From Rhizobacter sp. SG703 (GTDB lineage Bacteria; Pseudomonadota; Gammaproteobacteria; Burkholderiales; Burkholderiaceae_C), in NCBI RefSeq assembly GCF_012275445.1, contig NZ_JAAZQK010000007.1, positions 310,001-374,000 on the forward strand: 64,000 bases of DNA. The letters run 5' to 3'. The notes beneath the pieces are model-generated. The model did no database searches and was not told the DNA's origin. It saw only the letters and a program-made list of their open reading frames with translations. Positions 25,883-34,092 of the stretch are shown in pieces (within the stretch, counting starts at the first letter, position 1; every line of letters begins with the position of its first letter). The translations under genes and the position numbers were made by a program.

Positions 25883-27420
25883 GCCGGCGGCATTTGCGCG
25901 GCGCGGCGGTGTGCGCCGGTGCGTTGCTGGCCGCCGGGCTGGTCCAGGCCCAGGCCGAGCCGCCTGCCCGGGAGCCGGTCGGGCGCGAAGCCGACACCGA
26001 TGCGGTCGGCGATGGCCCGCATCGAGACGTCGCCGGATCGATCCCGACCATCTCGCTGTTCGGCTACGAACGGGTGCGTTTGCCGCAGGGCGAGCGCATG
26101 GGCCTGGTCGGCGGTTCGCTGCTGTTCGACGTCGGCTCCGGCTGGGCCTTCGGGCCGGCGGTGTACGGCGCGGCCACCGGGCAACGCGGCGGCTTGTTCG
26201 TCGCCGGTGTCGAGCTGCAGCACCGTTGGCAGGTCGTGCCCGGGTGGACGCTGGCCTCCGGCGTGTACGCCGGCGGCGGCGGCGGGGCCTCGGCACCGGT
26301 CGGCTCGGGCCTGATGCTGCGCCCGGCGCTGACGCTCCTGAAAGACCTCGGCAGCACGCTGCAGCTCGGCGTCTCGTTGTCCGCGGTGCATTTCCCGAGT
26401 GGCGAGATCCAGAGCCAGCAACTGGGCCTGGCCCTCGCCTGGCGCGGCGGCTTCAAGCACCTGGCCGGCGAGCACGGCGGCACGACCGACGCATCCGATG
26501 AAGTCACCGGCCTCGGCTTCGACCGCATCGCGTTCACCGCATCGGCCTACCGCTTCGACGGCGGGCTGCGGCCGACCATCGGCCTCGCCGGCGCGCGCGC
26601 CGAGCGCCGGTTGGCGAACGGGCTGTCGTGGGGCATCGAATCCGCCGCGGCCGCGAAGGGCGATGCCGCCGGCTACATGGAAGTGCTGGGCACGCTCGGC
26701 GCGAGCTTCGCGCCGTGGCCGGTGCTGTTGCCGACCTGGCGGGCCGGCGTGCGCGTGGCCGCCGGGCTGGGCGGCGGTGGCGCGGTGCCTACCGGCGGCG
26801 GCCTGATCGGCAAGGCCTCCGGCACGCTGGAGTGGAGCCCTGCGCCGGGCTGGACCGTCGGCGGCGAGTATGGCCGCATCCATGCCGCGCAAGGTGGCCT
26901 GCGCGCACGCCAGGTCCAGCTGTGGCTCGGCATCGACCTCGAACCCGGCCACGACGGCCGCAACACGCCGCCGCGCGTCGTGCGCACCGAATGGGTCGCG
27001 GTGCTGCAGCACCATGACCGCGTGCGGCGCACCGATGGCAGCCGCCAGGCGCTCGACACCATCGGCCTGAAGCTGAACCGCTACGTCGACGACAACATCT
27101 ACGTCAGCGGCCAGGCGCACAGCGCGTTCGCCGGCCGGGCCGGCGCCTACTCGGTCGGCCTGGTCGGCGCGGGCGTCGCGAGCCGGCCGGGCTCGCCGTG
27201 GCGGGTCGGTGTCGAAGCGCTGGGGGGCGCGGCGGGGGGTGGCGGCGTCGCGACCGACGGCGGTGCGATCCTGCAGGCCGTGCTGTGGGCCGGCTGGAAC
27301 CCGACGCCCCGCAGCGAATGGCGCCTCGGGGCCGGTGCGATGAAGCCCTTGCGCGCGCCTCAGGCGACGCCGCTGGTCGAACTCAGCTGGAGCCGCAGCT
27401 TCGGGATGTCGGGCTGGTAG
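25879..27420 (+). CDS. Putative outer-membrane/exported beta-barrel protein, family unknown
   Basis: About 513 residues if TTG 25879 (MSRRHLRGAAVCAG) is used; GTG 25858 would add seven. A signal peptide with cleavage near LVQAQAEPP. The body is a succession of glycine-rich amphipathic strands (e.g. GLFVAGVELQHRWQVVPGWTLASG, LSWGIESAAAAKG, WTVGGEYGRIHAAQG), ending in an aromatic residue (…SRSFGMSGW), the usual sign of an outer-membrane barrel. I recognise no named family. The start overlaps the previous gene's stop, suggesting an operon of two. Confidence 0.7.
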   Translation: MSRRHLRGAAVCAGALLAAGLVQAQAEPPAREPVGREADTDAVGDGPHRDVAGSIPTISLFGYERVRLPQGERMGLVGGSLLFDVGSGWAFGPAVYGAATGQRGGLFVAGVELQHRWQVVPGWTLASGVYAGGGGGASAPVGSGLMLRPALTLLKDLGSTLQLGVSLSAVHFPSGEIQSQQLGLALAWRGGFKHLAGEHGGTTDASDEVTGLGFDRIAFTASAYRFDGGLRPTIGLAGARAERRLANGLSWGIESAAAAKGDAAGYMEVLGTLGASFAPWPVLLPTWRAGVRVAAGLGGGGAVPTGGGLIGKASGTLEWSPAPGWTVGGEYGRIHAAQGGLRARQVQLWLGIDLEPGHDGRNTPPRVVRTEWVAVLQHHDRVRRTDGSRQALDTIGLKLNRYVDDNIYVSGQAHSAFAGRAGAYSVGLVGAGVASRPGSPWRVGVEALGGAAGGGGVATDGGAILQAVLWAGWNPTPRSEWRLGAGAMKPLRAPQATPLVELSWSRSFGMSGW

Positions 27421-27431
27421 GTTCTTTCGGG

Positions 27432-27497
27432 CCGAGCCTGTCGAAGCCTTCGCTCGCCTGGCAACAATCCTTCGACACGGGCCCTCGACAGGCTCGG
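27432..27497. repeat. REP-like inverted repeat
   Basis: CCGAGCCTGTCGAAG (27432) and its near-exact reverse complement CCTCGACAGGCTCGG (27483), with CCTTCGACACGGGCC between and GCTCAGGGCGAACGG after. From memory this is the common proteobacterial intergenic element with GAGCCTGTCGAAGG and CAGGGCGAACGG parts. It lies between the barrel gene and the TetR regulator and may act as a transcript-end hairpin. Confidence 0.6.
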
Positions 27498-27558
27498 TCC
27501 CTGCTCAGGGCGAACGGGGGGATGAGCCACAGCCCTCAAGCAAGACCGGCCAAACAAG

Positions 27559-27578
27559 AATATGATGATGGTCATATT
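27559..27578. promoter_or_regulatory. TetR-type operator overlapping the -10 of its own promoter
   Basis: Perfect inverted repeat AATATGA-N6-TCATATT. It covers TATGAT at 27561, a near-consensus -10 box, 26 bases before the TetR RBS region. An operator over the -10 is the usual TetR autorepression layout. Confidence 0.7.
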
Positions 27579-27603
27579 AAAGGAACCAGACCGGAGAAGA
27601 CCG

Positions 27604-28215
27604 ATGGCACGCCCCGCCAACACCCGGAAGGAAGAAACCCACGAGCGCATCGTCGAGGCGGCCGCCCGCGCGATCCGTCGCCATGGCTACGCCGGCCTCG
27701 GCGTCGCCGAGGTGATGAAGGATGCCGGGCTGACGCACGGCGGGTTCTATGCGCACTTCGAATCGCGCGACGCACTGCTCGTCGAAGCCCTCGAGCGCGC
27801 CGGCCGCGACAGCGCCGAATCGGTGACGCGCGCCGCCGCGCAGCGCGCCGCAAAAGGCGTCAGCCCGTTCCGCGCGCTGGTCGACAGCTACCTTTCCGAC
27901 CGCCACCTCGCGTCGATGGACAGCGGCTGCCCGGTGGCCGCGCTCGGCTCCGACATGCCGCGCCAGTCCGAGCTGGTGCGCGACGCCTCCGCGCTGCGCG
28001 TGCGCCGCCTCGTCGAGCGCGTGACCACCGCGCTGCCCGACGCGCACCGCAGTGCCGCCAGCGTGGTCACCGGCACGCTGGTCGGCTCGCTGCAGCTGGC
28101 GCGCGCGCTCGGCGACAACAGCGAAGGCCGCGCGCTGCTCTCGAACGCGCGTCAGGCCTTGCTGCAGCACTACGACACACCCCCCGCTTCCTCTTCCCCC
28201 AGGACCACCCCATGA
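27604..28215 (+). CDS. TetR-family repressor of the adjacent efflux pump
   Basis: 203 residues. N-terminal TetR helix-turn-helix ERIVEAAARAIRRHGYAGLGVAEVMKDAGLTHGGFYAHFESRDALL, with the C-terminal helical ligand domain of the C-terminal TetR_C_6-like group. ATG 27604 has GGAG nine bases upstream; the in-frame ATG cluster at 27562 lies within the operator and is unlikely to be used. The last codons overlap the MFS start (ATGA), so repressor and transporter form one autoregulated operon. The effector is unknown, presumably the pump's substrate. Confidence 0.92.
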   Translation: MARPANTRKEETHERIVEAAARAIRRHGYAGLGVAEVMKDAGLTHGGFYAHFESRDALLVEALERAGRDSAESVTRAAAQRAAKGVSPFRALVDSYLSDRHLASMDSGCPVAALGSDMPRQSELVRDASALRVRRLVERVTTALPDAHRSAASVVTGTLVGSLQLARALGDNSEGRALLSNARQALLQHYDTPPASSSPRTTP

Positions 28216-29618
28216 GCATCGCCACGCCCGTCGCCATCGAGCCGCCCGCCCGGCGCACCTCCCCCTGGCCGGTGTTCTGGGTCGCGAGCGTCGCGGCCTT
28301 CCTGGTGTCGCTCGACAGCACGATGCTGTATGCCGCGTTCGGCGCGCTGCGCGCCGGCTTTCCGCAGGCCACCGCGGCCGACATGTCATGGGTGCTGAAC
28401 GCCTACACCGTCGTCTACGCGGCAATGCTGATCCCGGCCGGCGGGCTGGCCGACACGCATGGCCGCAAGCGGGTTTTCCTGTTCGGCGTCACGCTGTTCA
28501 TCGCGGCCTCGGCCGCCTGCGGGCTGGCCGGCAGCGTCGGCTGGCTGATCGCCGCCCGCGTGCTGCAGGCCGTCGGTGCGGCACTGCTGACGCCGGCCTC
28601 GTTGTCGATCGTGCTGGCCGCGTTCCCGCAAGAGAAGCGCGCGTTGACCGTCAGCCTGTGGGGCGCGGTTGCCGGCTTCGCGGCCGCGGTCGGGCCGAGC
28701 CTCGGCTCGCTGGTCGTCGAGACCGTCGGCTGGCCATGGGCCTTCTTCATCAACCTGCCGATCGGCGCGCTGTCGCTGTGGCGCGGTGCCGCGCTGCTCG
28801 GCGAATCGACCCGCTCGACCACGCCGCGCAAGGTCGACGCGGTCGGCATGGCGCTGCTGATCGTGGCGGTCGGCGCGATCGCGCTGGCCATCGTCGAATC
28901 GGAATCGCCGGCCTGGACGCGCACGCAGCTGATCGGCGCCGCCGCCGCCGGCGTGATCGCACTCGTCGCGTTCGTGATCTGGGCCGGCCATGCGCGCGAT
29001 CCGCTGGTCGACCTCGGCCTGTTCCGCCACCGCACCTACAGCGCCGTCAATGCCGCGACGCTGTCGTTCGGCATCGCGTTCGCGACGATGTTCTTCGCGT
29101 TCTTCTTCTACATGGGCAACGTGTGGCACTACAGCCAGGCGCAGGCCGGCCTCGCGATCGCACCGGGCCCGCTGACGGTGATCCCGGTGGCCATCGTCAC
29201 CGGCCGCCTCGCCGGGCGAATCGGCCACCGGCCCTTCCTGGTCGGCGGCGCGCTGCTCTACGCCGCGGCCGGACTTTGGTTCATGCTCGTGCCCGGCACC
29301 GAGCCGGCCTACCTGACGCACTGGCTGCCCGGGCTGTTCCTCAGCGGCGCAAGCGTCGGCATGGTGCTGCCCTCGCTGTCCGGCGCGGCGGTCAGCAAGC
29401 TGCCGGCGCAGCACTACGCGGTCGGCAGCGCGGTCAACCAGGCCACGCGCCAGATCGGCGCGGTGATCGGCGTCGCGATCACGGTGCTGCTGCTCGGCCA
29501 CGGCGTCGTGCAGCGCAGCGACTTCAATGCGGTCTACGGCCTGCACATCGGCCTGGCATTGCTGACGGCGTTCCTGTGCCTGTTCGTCAACACACGACCC
29601 GCGCCTCGGCCGTCCTGA
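28212..29618 (+). CDS. MFS efflux transporter, DHA2 (EmrB/QacA) type
   Basis: 468 residues, about 14 membrane helices. The proton-coupled drug-exporter motifs are present: LDSTMLYAAFGALRAGFP (helix 1), motif A GGLADTHGRKR between helices 2 and 3, and motif C-like region GAVAGFAAAVGPSLGSLVVETVGWPWAFFINLPIG. Exports a hydrophobic or cationic compound against the proton gradient. Translation is coupled to the TetR gene. No membrane-fusion partner is next to it, so it probably works alone in the inner membrane. Confidence 0.93.
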   Translation: MSIATPVAIEPPARRTSPWPVFWVASVAAFLVSLDSTMLYAAFGALRAGFPQATAADMSWVLNAYTVVYAAMLIPAGGLADTHGRKRVFLFGVTLFIAASAACGLAGSVGWLIAARVLQAVGAALLTPASLSIVLAAFPQEKRALTVSLWGAVAGFAAAVGPSLGSLVVETVGWPWAFFINLPIGALSLWRGAALLGESTRSTTPRKVDAVGMALLIVAVGAIALAIVESESPAWTRTQLIGAAAAGVIALVAFVIWAGHARDPLVDLGLFRHRTYSAVNAATLSFGIAFATMFFAFFFYMGNVWHYSQAQAGLAIAPGPLTVIPVAIVTGRLAGRIGHRPFLVGGALLYAAAGLWFMLVPGTEPAYLTHWLPGLFLSGASVGMVLPSLSGAAVSKLPAQHYAVGSAVNQATRQIGAVIGVAITVLLLGHGVVQRSDFNAVYGLHIGLALLTAFLCLFVNTRPAPRPS

Positions 29619-29634
29619 GCCGACGCGGCGGGCA

Positions 29635-30501
29635 TCACCGAGCGGCGTCGCGTTGCTCCGCCTTCGCGACGACGAATTCGAGGAACGCCCGCAGCCGGCC
29701 GGCCTGCCGCAGGTCCTGGTGGTAGCCGGCCCAGACCTCGCGGCCGGGCGGCGGCTCGGCCCGCGCGATGCGGCGCAGACCGGGCATCGGATCGGCCAGC
29801 ACGCAGGGCAGTACCGCCACGCCGGCGCCGGCCGCGCACAGCCGCGCCTGCGCCTCGCGGCTGTTGCTGCCGAACACCGTGCGGGCCTCGGGAAAGCTGC
29901 GCTTCAGCCAGGCCACGTCGGGCATGTCGTCGAAGGCGCTGTCCATCGTCACCAGGCGCAGGCCCTTGCCTCGGCGCGGCAGCGGCCCCGGCCGGCTGCG
30001 CGCGGCGTACAGCCCGTAGTCGAGGTGCATGAAACGCCGCTGCACCACCTCGGGTTCGCTGAACGGCGCGATGCGGAACACCAGGTCGGCCTCGCGGCGC
30101 GCCAGGCTGAACAGGCGGGTGTCGGTGACCAGTTCGATCGACACCTCCGGGTGCCGCGCCATGAACTCGGCGCACCACGGCGCGAGCACGTGCACGCCGA
30201 ACCAGTCGGACGACGAAATCCGCAGCAGGCCGCTCAGCGCGACCTGCCCGCCCGCCAGCCGGCGCTCGATCGCCAGCGCCTCTTCCTCGATGCGCTGCGC
30301 ATGCTGCAGCACCGACTGCCCTTCCTCGGTCAGCACGAAGCCGGCGCCGCCGCGCTGGAACAGCTTCTGGCCGAGCGCGGCCTCGAGCGCGCGCAGGCGC
30401 CGGCCCATCGTCGGCTGCGTCTGCCCGACCTGCCGCGCGGCCCCGCCGAGCGAGCCTTCGCGCGCCACCGCGAGGAACACCTTCACGTCGCTCCACTCCA
30501 T
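29635..30501 (-). CDS. LysR-family regulator, divergent from quinone oxidoreductase
   Basis: 288 residues from ATG 30501 (MEWSDVKVFLAVAREGSLGGAARQVGQTQPTMGRRL), with GGGGGCGAG upstream; a longer start at 30537 is possible. Helix-turn-helix then an effector-binding domain (SSDWFGVHVLAPWCAEFMARHPEVSIELVTD). Divergent by 100 bases from an MDR-type oxidoreductase, which it probably controls. It converges on the MFS gene with 16 bases between stops. Confidence 0.9.
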   Translation of the reverse strand: MEWSDVKVFLAVAREGSLGGAARQVGQTQPTMGRRLRALEAALGQKLFQRGGAGFVLTEEGQSVLQHAQRIEEEALAIERRLAGGQVALSGLLRISSSDWFGVHVLAPWCAEFMARHPEVSIELVTDTRLFSLARREADLVFRIAPFSEPEVVQRRFMHLDYGLYAARSRPGPLPRRGKGLRLVTMDSAFDDMPDVAWLKRSFPEARTVFGSNSREAQARLCAAGAGVAVLPCVLADPMPGLRRIARAEPPPGREVWAGYHQDLRQAGRLRAFLEFVVAKAEQRDAAR

Positions 30502-30601
30502 CTCGCCCCCATGCAGTTTCGTATGAGCAGCGTGCATTCTTGTCGATTGATGAACGTTTGTGAATGAACCAGACTGGTCGCATCAACTCCTGGAGAACGA
30601 C

Positions 30602-31621
30602 ATGTCGTCGTCATTCACCCTTCCATCCCTCACCACCGCGGCCGTCGTCGACGCAGCCGGCGCGCCCTTCGTCGTGCGAGAACAGCCGATGCCGTCGATC
30701 GCTGCAGGCCAGGTCCTGGTGCAGGTTCGCGCCAGCGGCCTGAACCCGCTCGACGCGAAGATCCGCGCCGGCCAGGCCGCCCACGCACGGCAGCCGCTGC
30801 CGGCGGTGCTGGGCATCGACATGGCCGGCACGGTGCGCGCGGTCGGCGCGGGGGTGTCGCACCTGCAGCCGGGCGACGAGGTGTTCGGCATGGTCGGCGG
30901 CGTCGGCGGGCATGCCGGCACGCTCGCCGGCTTCATCGCGGTCGACGCGCGCTTGCTGGCGCTGCGACCGGCGGCCTTGTCGGCGCGCGAGGCCGCGGTG
31001 CTGCCGCTGGTCACCATCACCGCGTGGGAAGGGTTGGTCGACCGCGCCCGCGTGCAGCCCGGCCACCGGGTGCTGGTGCATGGCGGGGCCGGCGGCGTCG
31101 GGCACGTCGCGGTGCAGCTGGCGCGCGCGCACGGCGCCGAGGTGTGGGCGACCGGCCACGCGGCGCAGCTCGATGCCATCCACCGGCTCGGCGCGACGCC
31201 GATCGACCCTGCCACGACGCCGCTGGAGCGCTATGCGGCCGAGGCCACCGCCGGGGCCGGCTTCGACGTGGTGTTCGACACCGTCGGCGGCGCGGTGCTC
31301 GACGCGTCGTTCCTTGCGGCGCGCCGCTACACCGGCCATGTCGTCAGCAGCCTCGGCTGGGGCACGCATGCGCTGGCGCCGCTGTCGTTCCGCGGCGCGA
31401 CCTACTCCGGCGTGTTCACGCTGCTGCCGCTGCTGACCGGCGAAGGCCTCGAGCACCACGGCGAGATCCTCGGCCATGCCGCGCGGCTGGCCACCGAAGG
31501 TCAGCTGCGGCCGATGCTGGATGCGCAGCGCTTCACGCTGGCCGACGTGGACGCGGCCCACGCGCGCATGGCCGGCGGCCACGCGCGCGGCAAGATCGCG
31601 ATCGACATCGGCGAGGCCTGA
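30602..31621 (+). CDS. NADPH:quinone-oxidoreductase-type MDR enzyme
   Basis: 339 residues of the medium-chain dehydrogenase/reductase family, quinone-reductase branch. GroES-like N-terminal part (LVQVRASGLNPLDAKIRAGQ … LGIDMAGTVRAVG) and a Rossmann domain with VLVHGGAGGVGHVAVQLARAHGAEV. No zinc-ligand cysteine cluster is seen, consistent with a zinc-free NADPH:quinone or enone reductase. ATG 30602 with RBS TGGAGA. Divergent LysR regulator at 30501 suggests induction by an electrophile or quinone. Confidence 0.9.
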   Translation: MSSSFTLPSLTTAAVVDAAGAPFVVREQPMPSIAAGQVLVQVRASGLNPLDAKIRAGQAAHARQPLPAVLGIDMAGTVRAVGAGVSHLQPGDEVFGMVGGVGGHAGTLAGFIAVDARLLALRPAALSAREAAVLPLVTITAWEGLVDRARVQPGHRVLVHGGAGGVGHVAVQLARAHGAEVWATGHAAQLDAIHRLGATPIDPATTPLERYAAEATAGAGFDVVFDTVGGAVLDASFLAARRYTGHVVSSLGWGTHALAPLSFRGATYSGVFTLLPLLTGEGLEHHGEILGHAARLATEGQLRPMLDAQRFTLADVDAAHARMAGGHARGKIAIDIGEA

Positions 31622-31683
31622 GCGGGCTGAGGAGCTGAGCGGACTGGCGGAGGTGGCCGCGACGGGGCCGCCGGCCGCGCGCC

Positions 31684-32397
31684 TCAGCGCTGCGGGTACT
31701 CGAGCTCCGGGTACCAGTCGGTGCCGCGGCCGCCCGGCGTCATGTCGAGCACGATCCAGATCGGCATCACCTCGGGCGCGCCGCGCGGGTCCTGGCCGGG
31801 GTCGGCGCTCTCGGGGCCCATCTCGTCGCCCCAGGTGTGCCGGATGACGCCGTCGCGGCGCGTGAAGACGTTGAAGCCGGCGTTGTCGGACTCGCTCGCC
31901 GGGTCTTCGTTGGCGTAGTCGCGGTTGAAGTCGTTGCCGCCCGACGAGTACAGGCGCAGGTGGCGCCAGCCGCGTTCCTTCTTGAAGGCGGCGATGCGCG
32001 CAATCGGCGAGCGGGCGATCACCGCGAACGACACCCGCTGCAGGATGTCAGGCATCTCGCCGTCGAACGCACTGAGCATCGAGGTGCACATCGGGCACGG
32101 CCGCTTGCGCTGCGGGCCGTACATGAAGTTGTAGGTGACCAGCGTGTCGTGCGGGCCGAACATCTGCGACAGCGTGACGGCGCCTTGCTCGCCGTCGAAG
32201 CGGTAGTCCTGCGGCACGATGCCGCCGGGCGGCAGCGCGCGGCGCTGCGCGGCGACACGCTCGTTCAGGCGGCGCAATTCGATTTCCTGTTCGAGCAGGG
32301 CATTGCGTGCGGCGCGGTATTCGGGGCTTTCGCCGGGGAAGCGGCGCTTGGACTGGGCCAGGTCCTTGGCCGGGCGGAGGGCGGGCTGGGCGGTCAT
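31684..32397 (-). CDS. DUF899 (thioredoxin-like) protein
   Basis: 237 residues. N-terminal helical part (ALLEQEIELRRLNERVAAQRRALPPGG), VPQDYRFDG, then VTYNFMYGPQRKRPCPMCTSMLSAFDG with a C-P-M-C pair in a thioredoxin-like fold, and GGNDFNRDY … EMPIW-like C-terminus. This is the DUF899 family, whose activity is not established; the cysteine pair suggests redox work. The ATG at 32397 has GGAG six bases upstream; the ATG at 32403 would have none. Confidence 0.88.
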   Translation of the reverse strand: MTAQPALRPAKDLAQSKRRFPGESPEYRAARNALLEQEIELRRLNERVAAQRRALPPGGIVPQDYRFDGEQGAVTLSQMFGPHDTLVTYNFMYGPQRKRPCPMCTSMLSAFDGEMPDILQRVSFAVIARSPIARIAAFKKERGWRHLRLYSSGGNDFNRDYANEDPASESDNAGFNVFTRRDGVIRHTWGDEMGPESADPGQDPRGAPEVMPIWIVLDMTPGGRGTDWYPELEYPQR

Positions 32398-32506
32398 GGG
32401 CATCTCCAAGGGTGAGGTGACAAAGGGGCGACGAACGGCGGTCGCTGAAATCGACAGGCGGCGGAGATATTTTTTGAAGTGCAACGGCCGTCGCACCCCA
32501 GGCGGA

Positions 32507-33049
32507 TCAGCCTGCTGGCAGCTCGTCAACGCTTCTCGCCCCTCGGTCCCGCAGCAGCGAAGCAAGCTCTTCGCAGCGATGGGTCAAGGCCACGTCGAGC
32601 GGCGTGCGCCCGCCGTCCACCCACGCTTCTGCGGAAGCCGTCAGGCTGGCTCCGCGCTCGATCAGTGTGATCGCGATCGGAATGGCATTCACGGCGCAGG
32701 CCCGATGCAACGCGGTGAAGTCCGGGAACCCGCGGGCCTCGAGGTCCGCGCCGCGGGCCAGCAGAACATCGACCAGCCGCGAGGCGACATCCGGCGAACG
32801 CTCGAACAACTCGATGGCCGTGTGCAGCGCCAGGCAGCCTTGATCGTTCAGTTGATTCGGATCCGCGCCGAGATCGAGCAGGACCTCGACCAGTTCACAG
32901 CGCTCGAAAAAGACGGCTTGTTCCAGCGCGTATTCGGATGACACGGCATCCGGCGAGTTCACCAGTTCGGGCTGCTGGCGGACGAATGCGATCACGTCCG
33001 CCTCTGAACGATCGCGCAGCAGGTCACCCCAGGATTCGATGGCTGGCAT
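32507..33049 (-). CDS. Ankyrin-repeat protein, candidate member of the RHS immunity array
   Basis: 180 residues, no signal. Four or so ankyrin repeats: LEQAVFFERCELVEVLLDLGADPNQLNDQG, LALHTAIELF…VDVLLARGADLEARGFPDF, TALHRACAVNAIPIAITLIERGAS, and GRTPLDVALTHRCEELASLLRDRGA. Ankyrin proteins bind partner proteins and are one recognised class of polymorphic-toxin immunity protein. It lies fourth downstream of the RHS toxin on the same strand. Base composition here is visibly less G/C-rich than in the housekeeping genes. Confidence 0.8.
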   Translation of the reverse strand: MPAIESWGDLLRDRSEADVIAFVRQQPELVNSPDAVSSEYALEQAVFFERCELVEVLLDLGADPNQLNDQGCLALHTAIELFERSPDVASRLVDVLLARGADLEARGFPDFTALHRACAVNAIPIAITLIERGASLTASAEAWVDGGRTPLDVALTHRCEELASLLRDRGARSVDELPAG

Positions 33050-33128
33050 AGCTGCGCAAGTTCATTGATGGAAGCTCCGGCGCGCGACAGACCAATGCCA
33101 CGCCGGGAAAACCCTTTGCGGCGAGAAG

Positions 33129-33317
33129 TCAGCCAAAAATCGCGCCACAGCCCTCTGCCTTCCTCCGGAACTCGTCCTTCGCCAATTCAGAAGAGAACTC
33201 GAGGGTTACGGCTTCTCCTGCCAGAAGCCGTTCGACCTCGGCCTTTGCTCGGATCAATGAGTCAGTCGAGTACTGCTCAACGGCCTCGATGAGACCATGG
33301 CTTCGTTGCACAAACAT
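33129..33317 (-). CDS. Small hypothetical protein in the RHS immunity array
   Basis: 62 residues, MFVQRSHGLIEAVEQYSTDSLIRAKAEVERLLAG…FG, mostly helical and charged, no signal peptide. No family recognised. Same strand as its neighbours, with A/T-richer codons than the flanking chromosomal genes. It is short enough to be a chance frame, but its composition and position fit a real accessory gene. Confidence 0.5.
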   Translation of the reverse strand: MFVQRSHGLIEAVEQYSTDSLIRAKAEVERLLAGEAVTLEFSSELAKDEFRRKAEGCGAIFG

Positions 33318-33386
33318 CAGACTGCCTCATTGATCTTCGAGCGTCGTCCATGAAGATGGCGAGCGAAAGCGCTCATGACGTGGGAT

Positions 33387-33737
33387 TCATACTGGCCGCC
33401 TGCGTTCGTCCTCCTCCAGGAGGATGTCCTGCAGACCTCCATTGAGTCGATGGCTTGCGCATGTCAACTCCAACCCGCTCTCTGCACCTTCGAGTGGCAC
33501 GACTCCGTCCAGCATGCCCAGGATGTTGGAGGCGGTGTCTATAGCGATCTGTCGTATCACCTCGAAGAACACCTGACGCTGTTCGTCCGTCAAGCCACCG
33601 AAGAGTGCGATAGCGCGCTTCCAGTATTCACCTGACGCGGATCCAGGTTCGGTCTCGGAAAACTGCGCGCGATAGAGCGCAATGTTTTCGTCAATGACCG
33701 AAGACTGAAGACTTCTCACAAACTGTTGGGGCATCAT
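33387..33737 (-). CDS. Hypothetical protein, candidate RHS immunity protein
   Basis: 116 residues, acidic, no signal. SGEYWKRAIALFGGLTDEQRQVFFEVIRQIAIDTASNILGMLDGVVPLEG and LNGGLQDILLEEDE resemble small proteins I have seen beside RHS/CDI toxins, but I cannot name a Pfam family with certainty. Same strand as the RHS gene and about 350 bases downstream of its stop. Likely cytoplasmic immunity or accessory protein. Confidence 0.65.
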   Translation of the reverse strand: MMPQQFVRSLQSSVIDENIALYRAQFSETEPGSASGEYWKRAIALFGGLTDEQRQVFFEVIRQIAIDTASNILGMLDGVVPLEGAESGLELTCASHRLNGGLQDILLEEDERRRPV

Positions 33738-33796
33738 TTCAATTCATTTCGTCGAGAAGGCTCGATGGAATGGCCAGACGCTGAGCGGCACGGCAA

Positions 33797-34090
33797 TTAC
33801 TTTTCGACAATCTTGATCACCTGGCCCTTTGCCACGATCCGCCCTTCCCACAGCAGCACATCCTTTCCTATGGTCAGCTTTGGATGCGCCAACTCGCGAT
33901 AGAGAAACTTGACCGGCACTTCGTAGTCGGCGCCCAACTCAAGGCGCCGCCCTTCTAGCAGCAGCCGGCAGTCGAAGCCTTCATTGTCGACGACTAGCGG
34001 ACAGGCATAGAACTGTCCTTGCACCGCTGTATTACGACCGCCCTCCGCAGTCGTCAAGAAGCGCACGTTGATGATGGCATCCGGCTTCAT
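33797..34090 (-). CDS. Small EF-Tu-C-domain-like beta-barrel protein, first candidate immunity gene after the RHS toxin
   Basis: 97 residues. INVRFLTTAEGGRNTAVQGQFYACPLVV … LELGADYEVPVKFLYRELAHPKLTIGKDVLLWEGRIVAKGQVIKI follows the pattern of the third (C-terminal) domain of EF-Tu (xLTxxEGGRxTP … GxQFY … F), without any GTPase domain. The ATG lies two bases after the RHS stop, the position expected of the cognate immunity protein for the RHS C-terminal toxin. No export signal, consistent with protection of the producer's cytoplasm. Confidence 0.75.
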   Translation of the reverse strand: MKPDAIINVRFLTTAEGGRNTAVQGQFYACPLVVDNEGFDCRLLLEGRRLELGADYEVPVKFLYRELAHPKLTIGKDVLLWEGRIVAKGQVIKIVEK

Positions 34091-34092
34091 CG

